This document shows, piece after piece, positions 1-14,008 of a DNA stretch of 64,000 nucleotides. Origin of the DNA: Cucumis sativus (Eukaryota > Streptophyta > Magnoliopsida > Cucurbitales > Cucurbitaceae); assembly GCF_000004075.3 (NCBI RefSeq), contig NC_026658.2, forward strand, positions 24,416,075-24,480,074. Reading direction: 5' to 3'. The position numbers and the translations under genes were made by a program. How positions within the stretch are numbered: position 1 is the stretch's first letter; the number at the start of each line of letters is the position of its first letter. Below the pieces are notes generated by a model. It was not told where the DNA came from. It searched no databases and saw nothing but the letters and a program-made list of their open reading frames with translations.

Positions 1-81
1 ATATTCTCTCTTTTACTATACTCTCATGGCTTGGTCGATTCGAGTACCGATCTTCTCGACGACGCTCAACAACAAAGCTGA
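1..81 (+). CDS. possible C-terminal end of an unidentified gene (partial)
   Basis: Reading frame 1 is open from the window edge to a TGA at 79-81. Its last residues are LVDSSTDLLDDAQQQS, a polar acidic tail of the kind often seen at protein ends. The first 90 bases are visibly richer in G and C than the following kilobases, and no other coding signal follows for about 14 kb. I do not recognise the family, and 26 codons are too few to be sure. The alternative is chance: another frame has an ATG at 26 followed by a GT donor-like site near 84. Confidence 0.3.
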   Translation: MFSLLLYSHGLVDSSTDLLDDAQQQS

Positions 82-2815
82 AGGTAATACCATGATGCTC
101 CTCTACTCAATCATGTACATCTTTCTCGTAAATAATCTCAAGCATTACATCGTTGTAAAGATGCAAACCTCAAGTTTTAGATGCGTTCTGTATTGAAAGA
201 AATTAGCCGATTACTTATTCATACTCCTATGTACACATTGTGCAATTTCTTTTATAATTGGACCCAACCCCAAACATTTTTTTAAAAAACATTTATAGTC
301 TTGATGTGGCAGTTAACAATCAACCAAAACAATATCCTTATTTATATATAGTACACAGCTGAGAATTATTTATTTTTCTTTTAAGGTTATGTGCAATCAA
401 AGCATTCCAAATATGTCATCCAATTTCTTTTGTTGTTTGAAAAGAACATGGTACTTAAATATTTTTTCTTTTGACGTTCAATGAATTAAAGTAGTACACA
501 AAATTATTACTACAATACCACACAAAAGTTTCTAGAGGACTTTTTTTTAGGTGGTCACACCCAACTTTAATACATGGAGTTCTTATGCGATATGATATGA
601 TGCATTAATTTCGATAGTATCACATTCAAAAGTTTCTATATGTTTATCCAGCCGTTAACTATATATATCAAGTTATCATGCATACAGCAAAATACAAAGT
701 AGCCACAAAACAACTTTGAAATATTTTGAAAACATATAGTGCCACAAAGCACAGAAAAATATAATGAATATCAAAACAGAAGTGAGTTTTGAGTAGGGTT
801 ATGTTTTGTTCATAATGTCACCTAATTAATTACTATATACTTCCCTAAAAATATTTTGTTTTAAAATGCATTTAGAAATTAAATAGGGAATTAAGAGGAG
901 GAAAAAAAGAAGAAGACTTAGACACATGATATGATGAAAGAAGGAGTAAGAGAGACATTCTGATAATAATTGATAGACAAGAAAAGATGTAAGCTTGACT
1001 TACTATATAGTGCAATATATATTATGTACCAAAACAAAATCTCCCAAAATTATTCTCCACTGTTTTATGGGATAAGACATCTCTATGTGTCCTAATTATC
1101 TGTATAACTTTTCTTTTTCTTTTTCCCTTTATTTCATTTCGTTTTGCAATGAGAAACAAATGCTTCGAGCAAATAATACTTAAACATTTCAGAAAAATAA
1201 ATCAAAATAAAGTTGGTATTATTTTTTCTCCCTTTATTCTTCAGGAATCTATCAAATGAAATTCCCATCAATTACGTGTAAAGTAATATGGTTGGTCTAA
1301 AAGGAGATGAACTAACATAACTTTATTTTTCCCCCTTGTGTGTGTATATACTGAGTGTGAATTCTTAAGTTTTCAACTTTTGGCCATGCTTCAAATCAAC
1401 TGAAAAATTCTCCCTGTCCATAACAAATTAAAGTAATTATAAATAATGTAATTTAAATTACAAATTTACTCCTTTTAAGTTTCACAATATAATTTATTTG
1501 GTTCCTAAACTTGTAAAATTAAAATTTTAGTCATTGATAAACGCTTTAAAAATATCAAAATTATGTTATGAGTCTACTAGCTAGATAGCTATTTGATAGG
1601 CATAGTGTTGAAAATATGATCATAATCTCACATTTGGTTAAATAAGGAAAAGATGATGCGTTTACAAGGAAATGACAACTATTTTCAATGGTATAAGGGT
1701 ATTTTGAGAAAAAACTAAGAAATAGTTATTCAAATATCTGAAGATCGAGTTGTTACTAACACATGAATTTCTATCGCAAATTCAATCGACAATAATCAGT
1801 GAGTAACCTTTTAAGTTGTTATAGAAATGAACCATACCTCTTCATTCATTGTGACACGACATAAGCTTTTGGGAAAAAATACATTGGCAAACCGGATGGA
1901 CTTTTGATAGGGATAATGCTAAATTTGTGTGCTCTCAAGCATATATCAATAGAAAAAACATAATCATTTTCAAGGTTGCGGTGAATCTTCTTTGGAAAAA
2001 TATGGTTAGAGAGAAACAACCGAATTTTTAACAACATAGTAGCAACATCAACTTTTGGGAGAACATCTTTGCATTTCAAAGACTACAATCCTGCACAATT
2101 TCTCTCAACTTTAATGCGGTGTCAGATTAACCGTTGTATACCTTTGGACTTAGCTCTACCCCATTTTGAATATCATAATGTAATCTTTTCATATTAATAA
2201 AACATTTGGGAAGGTTTATGGTGCTAAGCGAATACCCACCTAGCTTAGTGGAATGTCTGGACGCACTTCCTATCCCATCTTTTTTCCTTCGTAAAAAAAA
2301 TTGTTTTAAAAATTATGAGGTTCTTCCATCTTCTTAATGTGGAAATATCAACAAGTTTTTGAGTTGATGACGGATGATTTAACAAGATATTGGAGCAAAA
2401 TGCAATGTGTGCTTCAATCCAGTAAATGCTATGTATCTTCAAAATATTTTAAAATATGTTTAGGAGGGATTTTCATTTGAAAGTGATTAATTAATTCTAA
2501 AAATGCCCCAACTCTCACCAAAATTGAGTAAGAGCTAGTTTTGACAATTCATAGAAAGATGCAATTTGAAATCACATGTTGTTGCTTAATTAATTAAATA
2601 TTTTAAAATCAACTTAATTATTTAATTAATCTTTTGATAAAAGAGAAAGAAGAAGGTAGTGTGTACTTGATAGATGTATTGCAGAATTGACCATATGAAT
2701 TAAAGAACGTCTTTAAAGTATTTGGCTTTTTATGGAGGAATCCATGAAATTACATCTTAAAATAATTAAGAAATTTCATTTTCCATGCAAAAGATAGATT
2801 CCCCTTAAAAAGATA
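82..2815. other. intergenic, no gene seen
   Basis: AT-rich sequence with short spurious open frames and no recognisable protein, RNA gene or element. The minus-strand frames around 1.85-2.44 kb were read and resemble nothing I know. Confidence 0.6.
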
Positions 2816-2819
2816 AATT

Positions 2820-3210
2820 AGAAAAGAAAAGAAAAGAAAAGCAGCTTCCTCCAATTCCAAGACTGATATATCTTTCTCTAATACATAAAGTCTCAAAAGG
2901 GGTCTCTCTCCCTCTCCCTTGAATCAAAATATAGTTTTAGTAGGGGCTTCTCTCTATTTTTCCCTATCAATAAAAGAGAATGAATTTTAACCCTCCACTT
3001 TTTGAATTACATCAAAAGCAGAGAAAAATATGGTAGGCTAGCTTTGGTTTTTAATAATTTTCACAAAATTTCTTTCTACTTTCCCTCTACTTTTTCATTC
3101 TTTCTCCTCCCCCCTTTATTAAAGATACAATCCTGATCAAATTTCTAGCTTTAAGACCTTTAATTTTTACATACATGTCATTTTCTGATCAAATGGTACA
3201 AATATTCTCT
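2820..3210. repeat. diverged noncoding duplicate, copy 1
   Basis: This block aligns in the same order with 9600-10015. Shared landmarks are a 'ctcCAAttcCAAGA..TGatatATCTTTCTCT' stretch, a run ending in 'AGAatGAATTTTaa', a pyrimidine-rich stretch and a 'TTAAAGAcataa'-like end. The copies have diverged, and neither has a convincing open frame. They may be related promoters or 5' leaders of noncoding transcripts, or an old repeat. Confidence 0.5.
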
Positions 3211-3609
3211 CTACGATAATCATCATGGATTATTGGATAATATATATGTATATACATATATAATATGGATCTGGAAGTTGCTACATATGATCTTGATGAA
3301 TCCAAGAATTAAATCCCTCACTTATTAATACCTTTTGCTTTTAATTGATGCAATGATGAGACCCACGACAAACCCACATGAACAATAAATTATATTATAT
3401 ATTAAAGATATATTATGAAAACTATAAGATTCAAATCTTGGATTATTCTTTTATGTGCATGATGGGGTTTAATCTTGATTTTATTTAATAATTAAAGCTT
3501 TTCTTAAATCATTGGTAATGAATCTACTTGGGTTCGTTGTTCTATTATCCTCATTTGGATTTAAGTAGATGATTTAAATTTGTTAGTTTAGTTTTTAATG
3601 ATGACGATG

Positions 3610-3616
<7 letters not shown>

Positions 3617-3662
<46 letters not shown>
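3617..3662. repeat. (GA)n microsatellite
   Basis: Uninterrupted GA dinucleotide repeat of about 23 units; a likely polymorphic marker. Confidence 0.98.
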
Positions 3663-3664
<2 letters not shown>

Positions 3665-3665
<1 letters not shown>

Positions 3666-4559
3666 ACATAAAAGGCTGTTGGATCACATGCACATCACAA
3701 ATCAAAACTTTTTTTAGGTTCAATAACTTCTCTTCTTCTCTTCTCTTCTCTTCTCTTCTTTTGATAGTGAGTGTGTGATGAAGGTTAAAGAGAAAAGGGA
3801 ATAATTGAAAAAAAGATTAATTGGTCCCATTTGATGTAAGCTAAAGGCTGGTTAATTATATATAATGCTTCCCCAGTTGCCTTCCCCAATCCAAGGGATT
3901 CCCATGACACGATTTAGATGGCATATGGGTCCCTTCATCATCATCATCACCATTTCCCCCCCTCTAATATAGATATATATGTTATTGTTGTAATTGTAAA
4001 AACTCTCTCAGTCCAACTAAACTTCAGACTAGTTGTATTTTTATTTTCTACACCTGTTTTTTTTTCAACTGAGATTAAGAATAAAACATTTAATTTGTTG
4101 GGAGGGAGAGAGTTTATTTCAAGCTATAATCCTATCATAAAATATAGTTGGTAAAACGTTAAATGAAAGAATATGACACTGAAGAAAATCTGCTTATCTG
4201 CTTTCTTGTAATATTGTAATTAATTACCACTAATCTTTACGTCTCATATAATAACTACCAAGTATATATCCTCCCAAAAATAGAAAGGGCATGACATTGA
4301 AAATCTGAGTAAATGATCACACTTTTTTTCCAAAAGAAACACCTAACTATTAGAGAGGGTATTTCCCATACGATTCCTTTTAACAATATGCTAGAGGTCG
4401 AGGGATTAGGGGCTCCACAAAACATATAAAGTATATAGATTGTACAGCCTTAGTACTCCCGTTATATTATTTCGAATTTAAAAGGAATGCAATAATAAAA
4501 AGTTCACAAATTAAGATGTGAAAATTTGGGATTTTAGACAAGTTATGTCATGTTTGTAA

Positions 4560-4560
<1 letters not shown>
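3665..4560. other. intergenic, no gene seen
   Basis: Contains a CTTCT-rich pyrimidine stretch near 3.73 kb and a short CAT repeat near 3.94 kb. The short open frame over the CAT repeat gives a histidine run and is not credible as a gene. Confidence 0.6.

Positions 4561-4564
<4 letters not shown>

Positions 4565-4599
<35 letters not shown>
4565..4599. repeat. (AG)n microsatellite
   Basis: AG dinucleotide repeat of about 17 units. Confidence 0.97.
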
Positions 4600-4601
<2 letters not shown>

Positions 4602-4702
4602 ATCTGGAAAATGCGATGTGTCTGAGAAGTAGGATATGAGGTTAAATCTGATGAGAGAAGCCAAAATGTAGACCTCTAAGTTGTCTTTTCTTCTTCCACA
4701 TC

Positions 4703-4720
4703 TATATATATATATATATA
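4703..4720. repeat. (TA)n microsatellite
   Basis: Nine TA units followed by TCTGTC. Confidence 0.9.
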
Positions 4721-4938
4721 TCTGTCACCTTCCAAGAACATAGAAAGAAGTTCATGAATATTCAGATCATTCGTAAGATTCGTTGCATTTATATTACAAA
4801 ATGTTAAAAGAAAAAAAAAATAGGGAATGGCAACAAGGAAGATGGAATATGCTGATTTTCAAACTTTTGAATCTCATTGTCAGTCATTAATTTGTCGGAT
4901 CATTACCTAACCTCTGTCTTTGTTCCTCACTACAAAAT

Positions 4939-4942
4939 ATAC

Positions 4943-4984
<42 letters not shown>
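4939..4984. repeat. (ATAC)n-(AT)n-(GTAT)n palindrome
   Basis: Four ATAC units, a central AT run and matching GTAT units form a near-perfect palindrome of about 46 bases that can fold into a hairpin or cruciform. It is most likely a slippage-prone microsatellite. Confidence 0.85.
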
Positions 4985-4986
<2 letters not shown>

Positions 4987-4989
4987 TCA

Positions 4990-7900
4990 GATCTTCTATC
5001 CAAAACCATTTATCACCACCTCACTTTAAACTTCCTGGCGCAGTCATTTCACAAAACCACCACACTCTCTCCCATTTCCGCTGCGCGCTGCATCAGACAA
5101 ATCCCAAGTTATTATGTAACAGATTTATTTTCTTGTACTAAAAGAAAAAGAAATTGAGTGTAGTTTGAATTGCATTTAAATATTACTTTTATCTAATAAT
5201 TCTGGGAAGTTGTGGTTGAGAGAATTTCACGTTGTAACCTAACAATACTTTTTTTAAAATAAATGGGTTACGAGAAAATTCTTATACTATATAACATCCC
5301 TCTTTTAAAATTTCTTCATCAATAGAGTGTTGAAAAAAAAAAATCTCTTACTTCTATTCACAAATATAACTATTTTGAAAATTAAATGAAAAAACATCAT
5401 TTGAAAAATTCTAAATTCGAAGAAAACCCTCAATCCTACCCACATTTTTTCTTTAGAGAATATTAAAGTGAAATTTAGCTAAAATTAGTACACTCAAGGT
5501 TTGGAATGTTTTGTAGAGAGATCGTGGATTGGGTAGTGATAAATACAAGGATAAAAGGTTCGGATTCAATATATGATAGTCAATGGGTGTAATTTAGATT
5601 TAAGGATACGAAGAAAAACAATATATTTGTTTGATGTAAAAAAAAAAAAGAAATGGAAAGAATATTATAATGTGGTTTGAATTATATTTTTATATTATAT
5701 TTAGAGAAGAAACAGGGAATGCAGAAGAGTGAGAGGAGGAACAATCACATCGTTGAAGTTGACGCTTAACTAACCTTTTGGAAAGGCTGTTTTAAGTTCC
5801 CAGAGAGCTTCAAATTCTGTGGAAGACCATCCACCACCACCACCTCCTCCATCCATCCCCGGGATCAATAACTGCCAATCTTCATTTCTACACAAACTGC
5901 TCAATTTCCAAAGCTATATTCAATTTTTATTTTTATTTTCTTTTTAAAACGACAAAGATACGTTTTATATCATTCAAATGCAGATGAGAAATAAACAACA
6001 CACCAAAAATAAAAAATAAAAAAAATTACAGAAACACATGCAGAAGTTTCAAGTAATCAAAAGTTTTGGTGAATATATATACATATGTAGATTGTCCACC
6101 TTAATTAATGATGAACTAAAACTGGGTGATTTAAGTTAAATGGAAGCACAACCGCCAGCTCCATCTATTGTACCAATAGATGAATGTTGAAATTAGACGT
6201 TGTGTGGGTTTGAATTGAACAGTGTTGCAGTAGATCAGAGAGTAGTACTAGAGAGAGAAGTGTTGGTACTTTTGGGTTTGATTAATATAATATAATAATA
6301 AGTTATATGTATGATGTATGGTTGTTTGGAAAGACAAATGGAAGAGAGGAATCAAAAGACCAAAGGAAGAAGACAAAGCAACAAGGGTTAAATTGGTTGT
6401 TTCTTCTGTCTGTATTGTATTGGCAACCTCTTCCTCCTTTTTTTTCTTTCTTTCTTTTTTTGTCTGACTCAGTACTGACCATATATGACAGACAGTATAT
6501 GAAAATTAAACTGCATGCTGCTCGCTCTGCCCTTTCTTTACCTTGTTTATGATGCATTTCCATTTGCATTGCATTCCAAATCCTATCCTATCTTTTTTCC
6601 CTCTCTTCCTTTCTCTCTCTAAATCAATTTTCCACATCTCTTTTATTTATAAACTCACATGCTATACTGCTTTCCAGGTTTTACCCAAAATATTAAAATG
6701 CCATGTATTATATATTCTATTACTAATTAATTAATACTAACCTCCCTTCATGATCTTTTAATTGTTTCATTTTGTTTTCTTAATATTATTTGGTATTCTT
6801 CATCACATTCTTATTGATAATATTGACAAACTACACTGCACACTCTATTTTTACTTAAAATAATTCTTCACATTTAGGAAGCTACACATTTTGGTTATTA
6901 ATTGATTTTTGCTTCTTTTTTCATTAAACCACGTGACTTTGTCTCTCTTTTTGTCTATATATATATATATATCTTGTTATAAAATAATTTACACTCTTAT
7001 ACATGTGTTGACATATATATATATATATATGAGATTTTCATATGGGTCGGCCAACTTGATCAATATGGTTCAATAATATATAAATTTTTAGAGGATTTAA
7101 TCTCCTATCATTTGAACTAAATAATAATAATAACAGTAATCACATATCTCTAGCTATGGTTTTCAATTTTAGTGATGAGTTTTTTTGAACTAAGAGTGTG
7201 AAATTGTTGTAATTATAAAGTCGTCATTTAGTTTTAATGATGTATAATTCATTTTTAAATGTCTCTTTTAATTAACCACTCCAAATCTATGGGAGTGCTT
7301 GTGAAAGAAGAAACTTTATTAAAAGACTGTGTGAGAGACATATATACAACAAATCCAATTTCATAGACACTTAAGTTAAGGATTATAGTTAAACTAATAT
7401 ACCATTTAATTTGTATTAGTATTAACGATCAAGACGTTTGTAATTTTTCGAATCCCTCTTCTTCTAAAAAAAAGTCTTTAACTATTTTTTTTTATATGTT
7501 TAGATTTTGATTAGAAATGACATAATAAGGGGAGACTAAAAGCCATATTGTTGAGGGGTTCAATTATTATATTCTAATAATCAAAGGACACTGTTGAATA
7601 AAAGCAAAGTTTGTTTCTTTCTACAACGTGAATCGATGCGTCTAATCCAAGAGTTTTCATCAATTAGGTGTAAAGTTAGGTTATTATTATTTGACACACC
7701 TAATAAGTTAATTTTGAATGAACTTTTTTATTTGTTCTTAATTATTTTTATTTACAACTCATGAATGCCTCTAAACTAATAAACTTTTAGGCCATACAAT
7801 CAAATCAGGTGAGAATATTGCTTTTACTTAAAGAAGGAAAATCAAACAATTTATTTGGATGTCTCATTTCCTTTTTAATCAGTACTCATATATATGCTAC

Positions 7901-9595
7901 GTAGGATTGGTACTATTATTTTTTGAACAAGCATATGCTAAACTTATTCCGCCAAATGGCATGCATACACTATCAATATTTATACCTACATTCGTAAAAA
8001 AGAAATTGTATACATTCTAAATTTATCATTTTTGTAACAAGTCAATAAAGGAAAAGAAGGGATCGGTATAAGCACTAAAACATTTTATTTTTCATATGAA
8101 AAAGATACACGAAGAGTACGATACAAATGTGTAACGAAGAACAAAATTTGGAGAGCTTAGAGAATGAAATTAATGAGATGATTGATAATATTCTTTAGCT
8201 AAATTTAAAGCAATCAACTGACAAAATAGCTAAAGAAACAGAAAAAATAAATAACACATAAGGCTTTGGTAACTTAATTCGACAAATACCACCTACATCG
8301 TCGGAAGAACTTCTTAGCTTAGAAAATAAATATTATTAATTAAAATTCAAAAAATGATCAACTTATGACTATAAACAATTCAGTTTAAGTTAACACATAA
8401 ACTTAAATAAAGACAAACAGACTCCCCCAGAATGTGTGCTTGAATATTTTTGAAGATAAACTCATACTCTACTGAATTTATTGATCGATGTACATCTATT
8501 TCAGTCTTCCTTCATAGTTCTTATCAACTCATCCATAGTTGTATTAGTCAATAATTATTTCTCAGTAAGTTTTCATATCTCATAAGATGATCACCGTGCC
8601 TTCGACAAGCTACTTCCACAAAAATTATCTTTTTGAGTTGAGAGTTCGGAATCGTCAACCTCGCTTGACGAAGCTTCACGATTTTTTAAGGAAGAAACCA
8701 ACATATCTTTCCAATCTTATTTTTAAAAGATTTAGATAAATATTCCTAATAAGGATAATCTTTTATCTATTAATATAATTAATAATACTTATTCAACAAA
8801 ATAAAAGAAATCATTATTAATTATTTAATGATAAAAACATCCATCCATCAAATTAAACATTCAAAAATTTCAATTATGGGTAGAATTTAAAATTTTATAG
8901 AAGTATTTTCTTTTTTTTATAATCTTCCTTCATTTCTATTTACATAATTTTTTTTTTAATTTTCAAAGGAAACACATTTCTAAAACAATTATTCAACCAA
9001 AAGAAAAAGGCATTTCAATAATAGCTAAGGAGAACTACTTAGGCATAAAAAAGTTGATCCCATCATCTTCTTCAAAAAGGGGATCAATTGGAAGGATAAA
9101 TTCCTTAAAACAAAACAAGAAGATGAATTCTTCACCTCTTCTTCCTTTCATCATTTGTGATTTTCATAGAACTCATGAAATGCCCGAATGAAAAAACATA
9201 TAGAAAGTTGACCTATAGCATTTTTAGCACAGTTCATTGTTACTAACTCACCTTTTCCTGCCACATAGTTACAACTTATAACCTTTGTAAGAAGATAATA
9301 TGTTCAAAGTCCTTTGGCTTAATATTTTTAGATCAATAATCGTTACGCTAGTGAGACGTTTAATTCCCTCACCTTTCATGAGGGTCATCATTTAATTAAC
9401 ACGTCTTTGGATACGATGAGGGTACTACCAATCCCATTATCTCAGAGTTAACGAGGAATTTCTGTGAATTCTTAGTTTTGGCAAATACTCTGTTGATATT
9501 TTTCATGTTGCTACCAAAATTTTGTGTTGATTGAAGTAAAATGGATAGAAATTAAAAGATTCTGTGCTTCAGAAAGGACAGTTTTGTATGTGATG
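4990..9595. other. intergenic, no gene seen
   Basis: AT-rich with short TA repeats near 6.96 and 7.02 kb. Overlapping small frames at 6.3-6.7 kb lie on both strands and in low-complexity sequence. I found no protein family, tRNA or well-supported microRNA hairpin. Confidence 0.55.
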
Positions 9596-9599
9596 ATAA

Positions 9600-10015
9600 T
9601 GATGAAAGAATTTTTAGAAAAAAAAAGAAGACTGCTTCGCCAACTCCAAGAATTTGATGCATCTTTCTCTCTAAAAATCTAAAGTGCAAAAAGGAGTTTC
9701 CTATTACCAAAAAAACTTAAAAGAAAAGAAAAACACTTTAGAAAGAGAGTGAATTTTTAAAACCCCACCTTGTTGTTTTTGTTAAAAGCATATATAAATA
9801 CACAGTACACAGCTAACAACAACAACAACTTGTGTTTGTGTCAATTCTTTTTCTTCCATTCCCATTATTTCCTTTTCCCTCTCTTTCTCTATAACTTCTC
9901 TTTCTATCTCTCTCCTCACTTTTTTCTTATTGTTATTATTAAAGACATAAATTAGGTCAATTTCAGCAAATGCAAATGCAAAAAGATCCAATCTTCTGCT
10001 CATAACTTTAAATTC
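9600..10015. repeat. diverged noncoding duplicate, copy 2
   Basis: Partner of the block at 2820-3210, about 6.8 kb away in the same orientation. It includes a CAA/AAC-rich stretch near 9.82 kb and a long pyrimidine-rich tract that resembles a plant 5' leader. The short open frames here are low complexity and on both strands. Confidence 0.5.
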
Positions 10016-10628
10016 CCACAACATTTCAGTGTATATACTTCTCTAAAATTTTCACCACTCAAGTACTTTTAAAACTACTTTTAAAAAAGAAGGGGATAAA
10101 AATTAGTGTTCACATCCATCAAAGTTGTTGCTAAACCCAAGGGAAGAACTTCATGGGGATGATAGCACTGTTATTTCAATTTGCATAAGGCCCCATTCCC
10201 CCTTATATATCATCATTTTCCCTTAATTTTAGATTTTATTTAACTACACTAATTTATCGTCTATGATTATTTTGCAAAATAAAAATTTGCTAATCATTCT
10301 TGGAATTTTAGATTGCATTTTTCCTTTTTCTATTCAATCTTCATTAGGGTTTCAATGAACTCGATTCAATTTCTTTTTATAATATTATTTCTGAATTTTT
10401 TTATCAAATAATTTAAATTACTAAACAAGATGATAGCTTCATTTTTAGGTCATGATATTTTTTAAAAAATAATTATATTATAATAAATTCTAAATTAAAA
10501 TAAAATGTATAATTAATATTAATTTAACAACAAACAAAATAATTAGTTGGTCTATATATCAAATTTAAAATGGATCATTATTACTACTCTATTTTACTTT
10601 ATTTCAGGAACGTACACAACTATAAACA

Positions 10629-10947
10629 ATTTAATTTTTTTTTAGAAAAGAATACTTGTAGAGTTAATAGGCACACCCAAACATTCTCCCTAGGTGGACA
10701 CCCTCATCATCCCCATAAATATATTCAATAAATCACCGGAGATACAAAGTTCAGGACTATTACAAACAGGCTAGAGATAAGCCCCAATCTAAAAGCTAAC
10801 AAAAAGTACTAATATTTAAGCTAGGAGAATAACTTTCTAAGAGTTTGTTTTCCGATGACCGTAAAACTAGTTAAATGCAAATATTCTCCCAAAGACTAAT
10901 GGAGGAATCAAGTTGTCCAAGTGGTGGCCACCGGAAGGTTTAAAAAC
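10629..10947 (-). repeat. dispersed repeat, copy 1 (non-LTR retroposon-like)
   Basis: A sequence with landmarks 'CTAGGTGGACACCCTCATCAT', 'AAATATATTCAATAAA' and 'CAAGTTGTCCAAGTGgtG' recurs at 33549-33678 plus 35548-35740, and in weaker form at 37645-37990. Each copy is preceded on the plus strand by a T run, which would be a poly(A)-like tail if the element reads on the minus strand. The class is not certain; a SINE or LINE 3' end fits best. Confidence 0.5.
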
Positions 10948-10949
10948 TA

Positions 10950-13900
10950 TTTGAACTCCAAACTATGGTTAAATGTGATGTGGTATAATATATAAGTTGA
11001 GTTTTAAAAAGATGGGTGACACCTCCGATGTACCCAAGTATTTTTTTAGATGAATGGAAGAATGTTTTGAGGACGAAAATATTGCGAGTAAGGGGATGTA
11101 CGGTACCAACATGCATCGTGGTGGGGAAATTTAGAATGGGACTAATGATGCTTCTTTTCCCTTTGTCCTACACCTAACACCATCATGCTTTTTTTTTTTT
11201 TGTTCTTTTCTGTTAATCCACAGAAACAAATTCTACTTCCAAATCTAACACCCTTTGTTAGGGCATAACCCACTGCCTTATCCCCATCCCATCTATTATT
11301 ATAACTTTGTAAATTTTTAGGTATATATACACTCTTTTTGTTGTGGGAGAGAGGTGGTTTTGGGGTTTGAAGAATATTTTATGCATTGCGTAGAAAATTG
11401 TGTTTTATTGTTGGTTGTAAGTGCATGGTGTTATTCCAAACATATGATTAGTTGGTAAAAGGAAAATCTCTTTTGTGTTCCGTATTACACTAATAAATGG
11501 TGCGTTGGTTGTGGAGAGAAGAAAACAGAACCAAAGTTGATGGAAATCATTTCAGCGTTTGGTGGATCTTTTTGTTTCTTCATTTTGGTCTTCTTTTTCT
11601 TCTGTTAAAAAGAAGATGTTTCTAAGAATGATAATTATTACAGATGCAAATAAAAGACAGCTAATTCTCCACAAACAAAAGCGCTTTACACAATTCAAAT
11701 CAGTTCAGACTCAACCCTTCATTTGGCCGATTTCTAAAACTTGGAAGAAATGGTCTTAAATCTTATGATTTGAATCCCAAGAGATCATTTTAAATTACTT
11801 ATTTTGTTTAGTACATCAAACATTTGAAATGAATTTATTTAAAATTTCATATCAACTAACACGTTAATTGAGAATTACAAGATGATGAGGTTAATTATAT
11901 TATATAATTTATTTTGAAATCCTGCCTATAGTTATATTACAATACGATGAGGTTAATTACAATATGGATATATTTTGTTTATTACTTGTTATTTTAAAAT
12001 AAAATATAGTATATATGATAGAATAAAAAAAATCCTACAACATGCTTAAAACAAGTCAAATTTAACACAATAATAATTATAATTTGTCCTAAATGCTGTC
12101 AACCAGAATGAGTTCAATTAGAAAAAATTATTAAAAAAATGCATGTGTATGTAATATCTTTTTACAAATTGTTTTTTTTAAAATAATGGTAAATACGAAC
12201 TATTTTATTAATTTAATAAAAAGAAATTAAACCCTGCCAGTTAAAGAAAAGTAATAGATTTTTTAAAAAATAATAATAATAACTACAGTTTGGTTAATGA
12301 AATGAAGAACAAAAATAGAAAATGATTAGAAAGAAAAAAAACGAGAGAGAAGAGAAATAAAGGGAAATGAATAAAGGTATTAAAAGAAAAACAAGTTTAA
12401 TTAATTATGATGGAAGAGAGAGAGAGAGAGAGATGTGAGGTAATGTATGAAAATGAAAAAAACAAAAAAAAATTCACAAATTTGGTCCATTTTAAAAATG
12501 TTTCTTAGGCTAATTATCAACAAATTATTAAAACCAAAATCTAAGAATATTATAGGAAGAGTTTTAAGACATTATTGGGAAGAAAAAAAAAGAGATTTAA
12601 AGTACTAAGATGGAGGAAATACAAAATTGGAAAAAAAAAAAAAGAAAAAGAAAAAGAGAAGAGGAGGTTTTAAGAGAGTGAAAAAGAAAATATTGGTTTG
12701 GAGTAATGAATTTAGGGAATATTAGAAAAGTAGAAAAGTGGATACAAAGTGGAAGAAGAGAAGTCACAGAGCAGAAAGAAACCCCACAAAAAGAAAGAAG
12801 AAAACAGCTTTATAGGGAATAAGGGAAGAGGATTGGATGATTGAACCCAACCAATATTAAAAGCTTCCACTTCCATACCCCTCTTCTTTCCCTAATCCCC
12901 ATTTCTAAAAACAACACACTCCAAAGTACCATCAAATGTTATGGAATATCTTAACCTAATTCAGATGTCTCTTTTCATAAAACTCCTCCATCTTTCTTTC
13001 GTTTTTTAGTATTTTATTTTTAGCCTCAAACTCCAATAACATATATCCTAAAATATGGGTTTAGCCATGATGAATAATGAAGCATATTCACTTTCATGTT
13101 TGTCATCACTTTTATAGGGCATCCTTAGGAAAAAAAGTTCATCCATATCTTCTCACTTTCTTTGGGGTGTGTGAGACATCTAGATTGAGAGGGAGAAAAC
13201 ATAAACCCATTCTTTTCCTTTTTCTTTTCTTTGTGTACATACTGCTATTGTTGTTTAAATGGACCGTAACAAAAAAAAAAAAAAAAACTCTTTTATTTTC
13301 TTTCTTTATTGAACTAATTTCTTTTTGTATTAGTAAAAAAAAATCCAAACATTGTGGTGTGTTGATTATATTACATTAGTGGTTAATTAGGTTTTTTTTT
13401 TTTTGCTTAATAAGGTGGTTGTCATACTTCCTTTGTGAAGATCAAGCAATTTATGTTTTGTATTTTGTGAAGTACAAACTACTCAAGTTTTCTTCTATTG
13501 TGTGTGCTAGATTTTTGCTTATTCTTGGAGAGACAGTAGTTTTAGATTTATCCATATAAGACAAGTTGAACAACATTTTATGAGAAGAGAAGTTGCAGTG
13601 GTTAGAGGAGTCTAATGAGACCATACTGTTGGAGTGAATAATTTAGGGAGAGTTTGATTCTATTAACGAAAGCCAACCAAGTGTCAACTATTTAGAGGGC
13701 AGTTTAAGTGATCGTTAGTCTAATCCTTATTGTCTATCAATATTACTTGAAAGATAAATTGTTGCTTATAATAATTGTTATGTACTATAGTGAACATTCA
13801 TATTATAAATATTAATTTGTCACCGTCTATAAACAATAAAAATTTATGATCGGTAGAATATTGCAAATATTAGTCTATTACTTTTTAATAAGATTTGATG

Positions 13901-13990
13901 GTAAGATTGAAATTAGGATACATATTTGTAATTTTGTTGAATGATTGTGATAGGTAGTGGGTTGGGTAGAGGTGATGATTTACAGGCGGA
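10950..13990. other. intergenic, no gene seen
   Basis: Strongly purine-rich around 12.3-12.8 kb with a short GA repeat near 12.42 kb. Short low-complexity frames only. The last few hundred bases before 14 kb form the far upstream region of the RING ligase gene. Confidence 0.55.
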
Positions 13991-14008
13991 ATTCACAATT
14001 TGGGTCGA

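Noticed and set aside
3611-4600. Repeated units considered as a CRISPR array
   Set aside because: They are simple GA repeats without spacers, in a plant nuclear sequence.
6303-6734. Small frames at 6.3-6.7 kb and a possible microRNA of the miR156 type (TGACAGAC and GCTCGCTCTGCC)
   Set aside because: The two motifs do not match the known mature sequence or pair as a hairpin; frames lie on both strands in low-complexity sequence.
9770-10024. Overlapping open frames on both strands at 9.8-10.0 kb
   Set aside because: Low-complexity pyrimidine-rich sequence; neither frame recurs in the related block at 2.8-3.2 kb.
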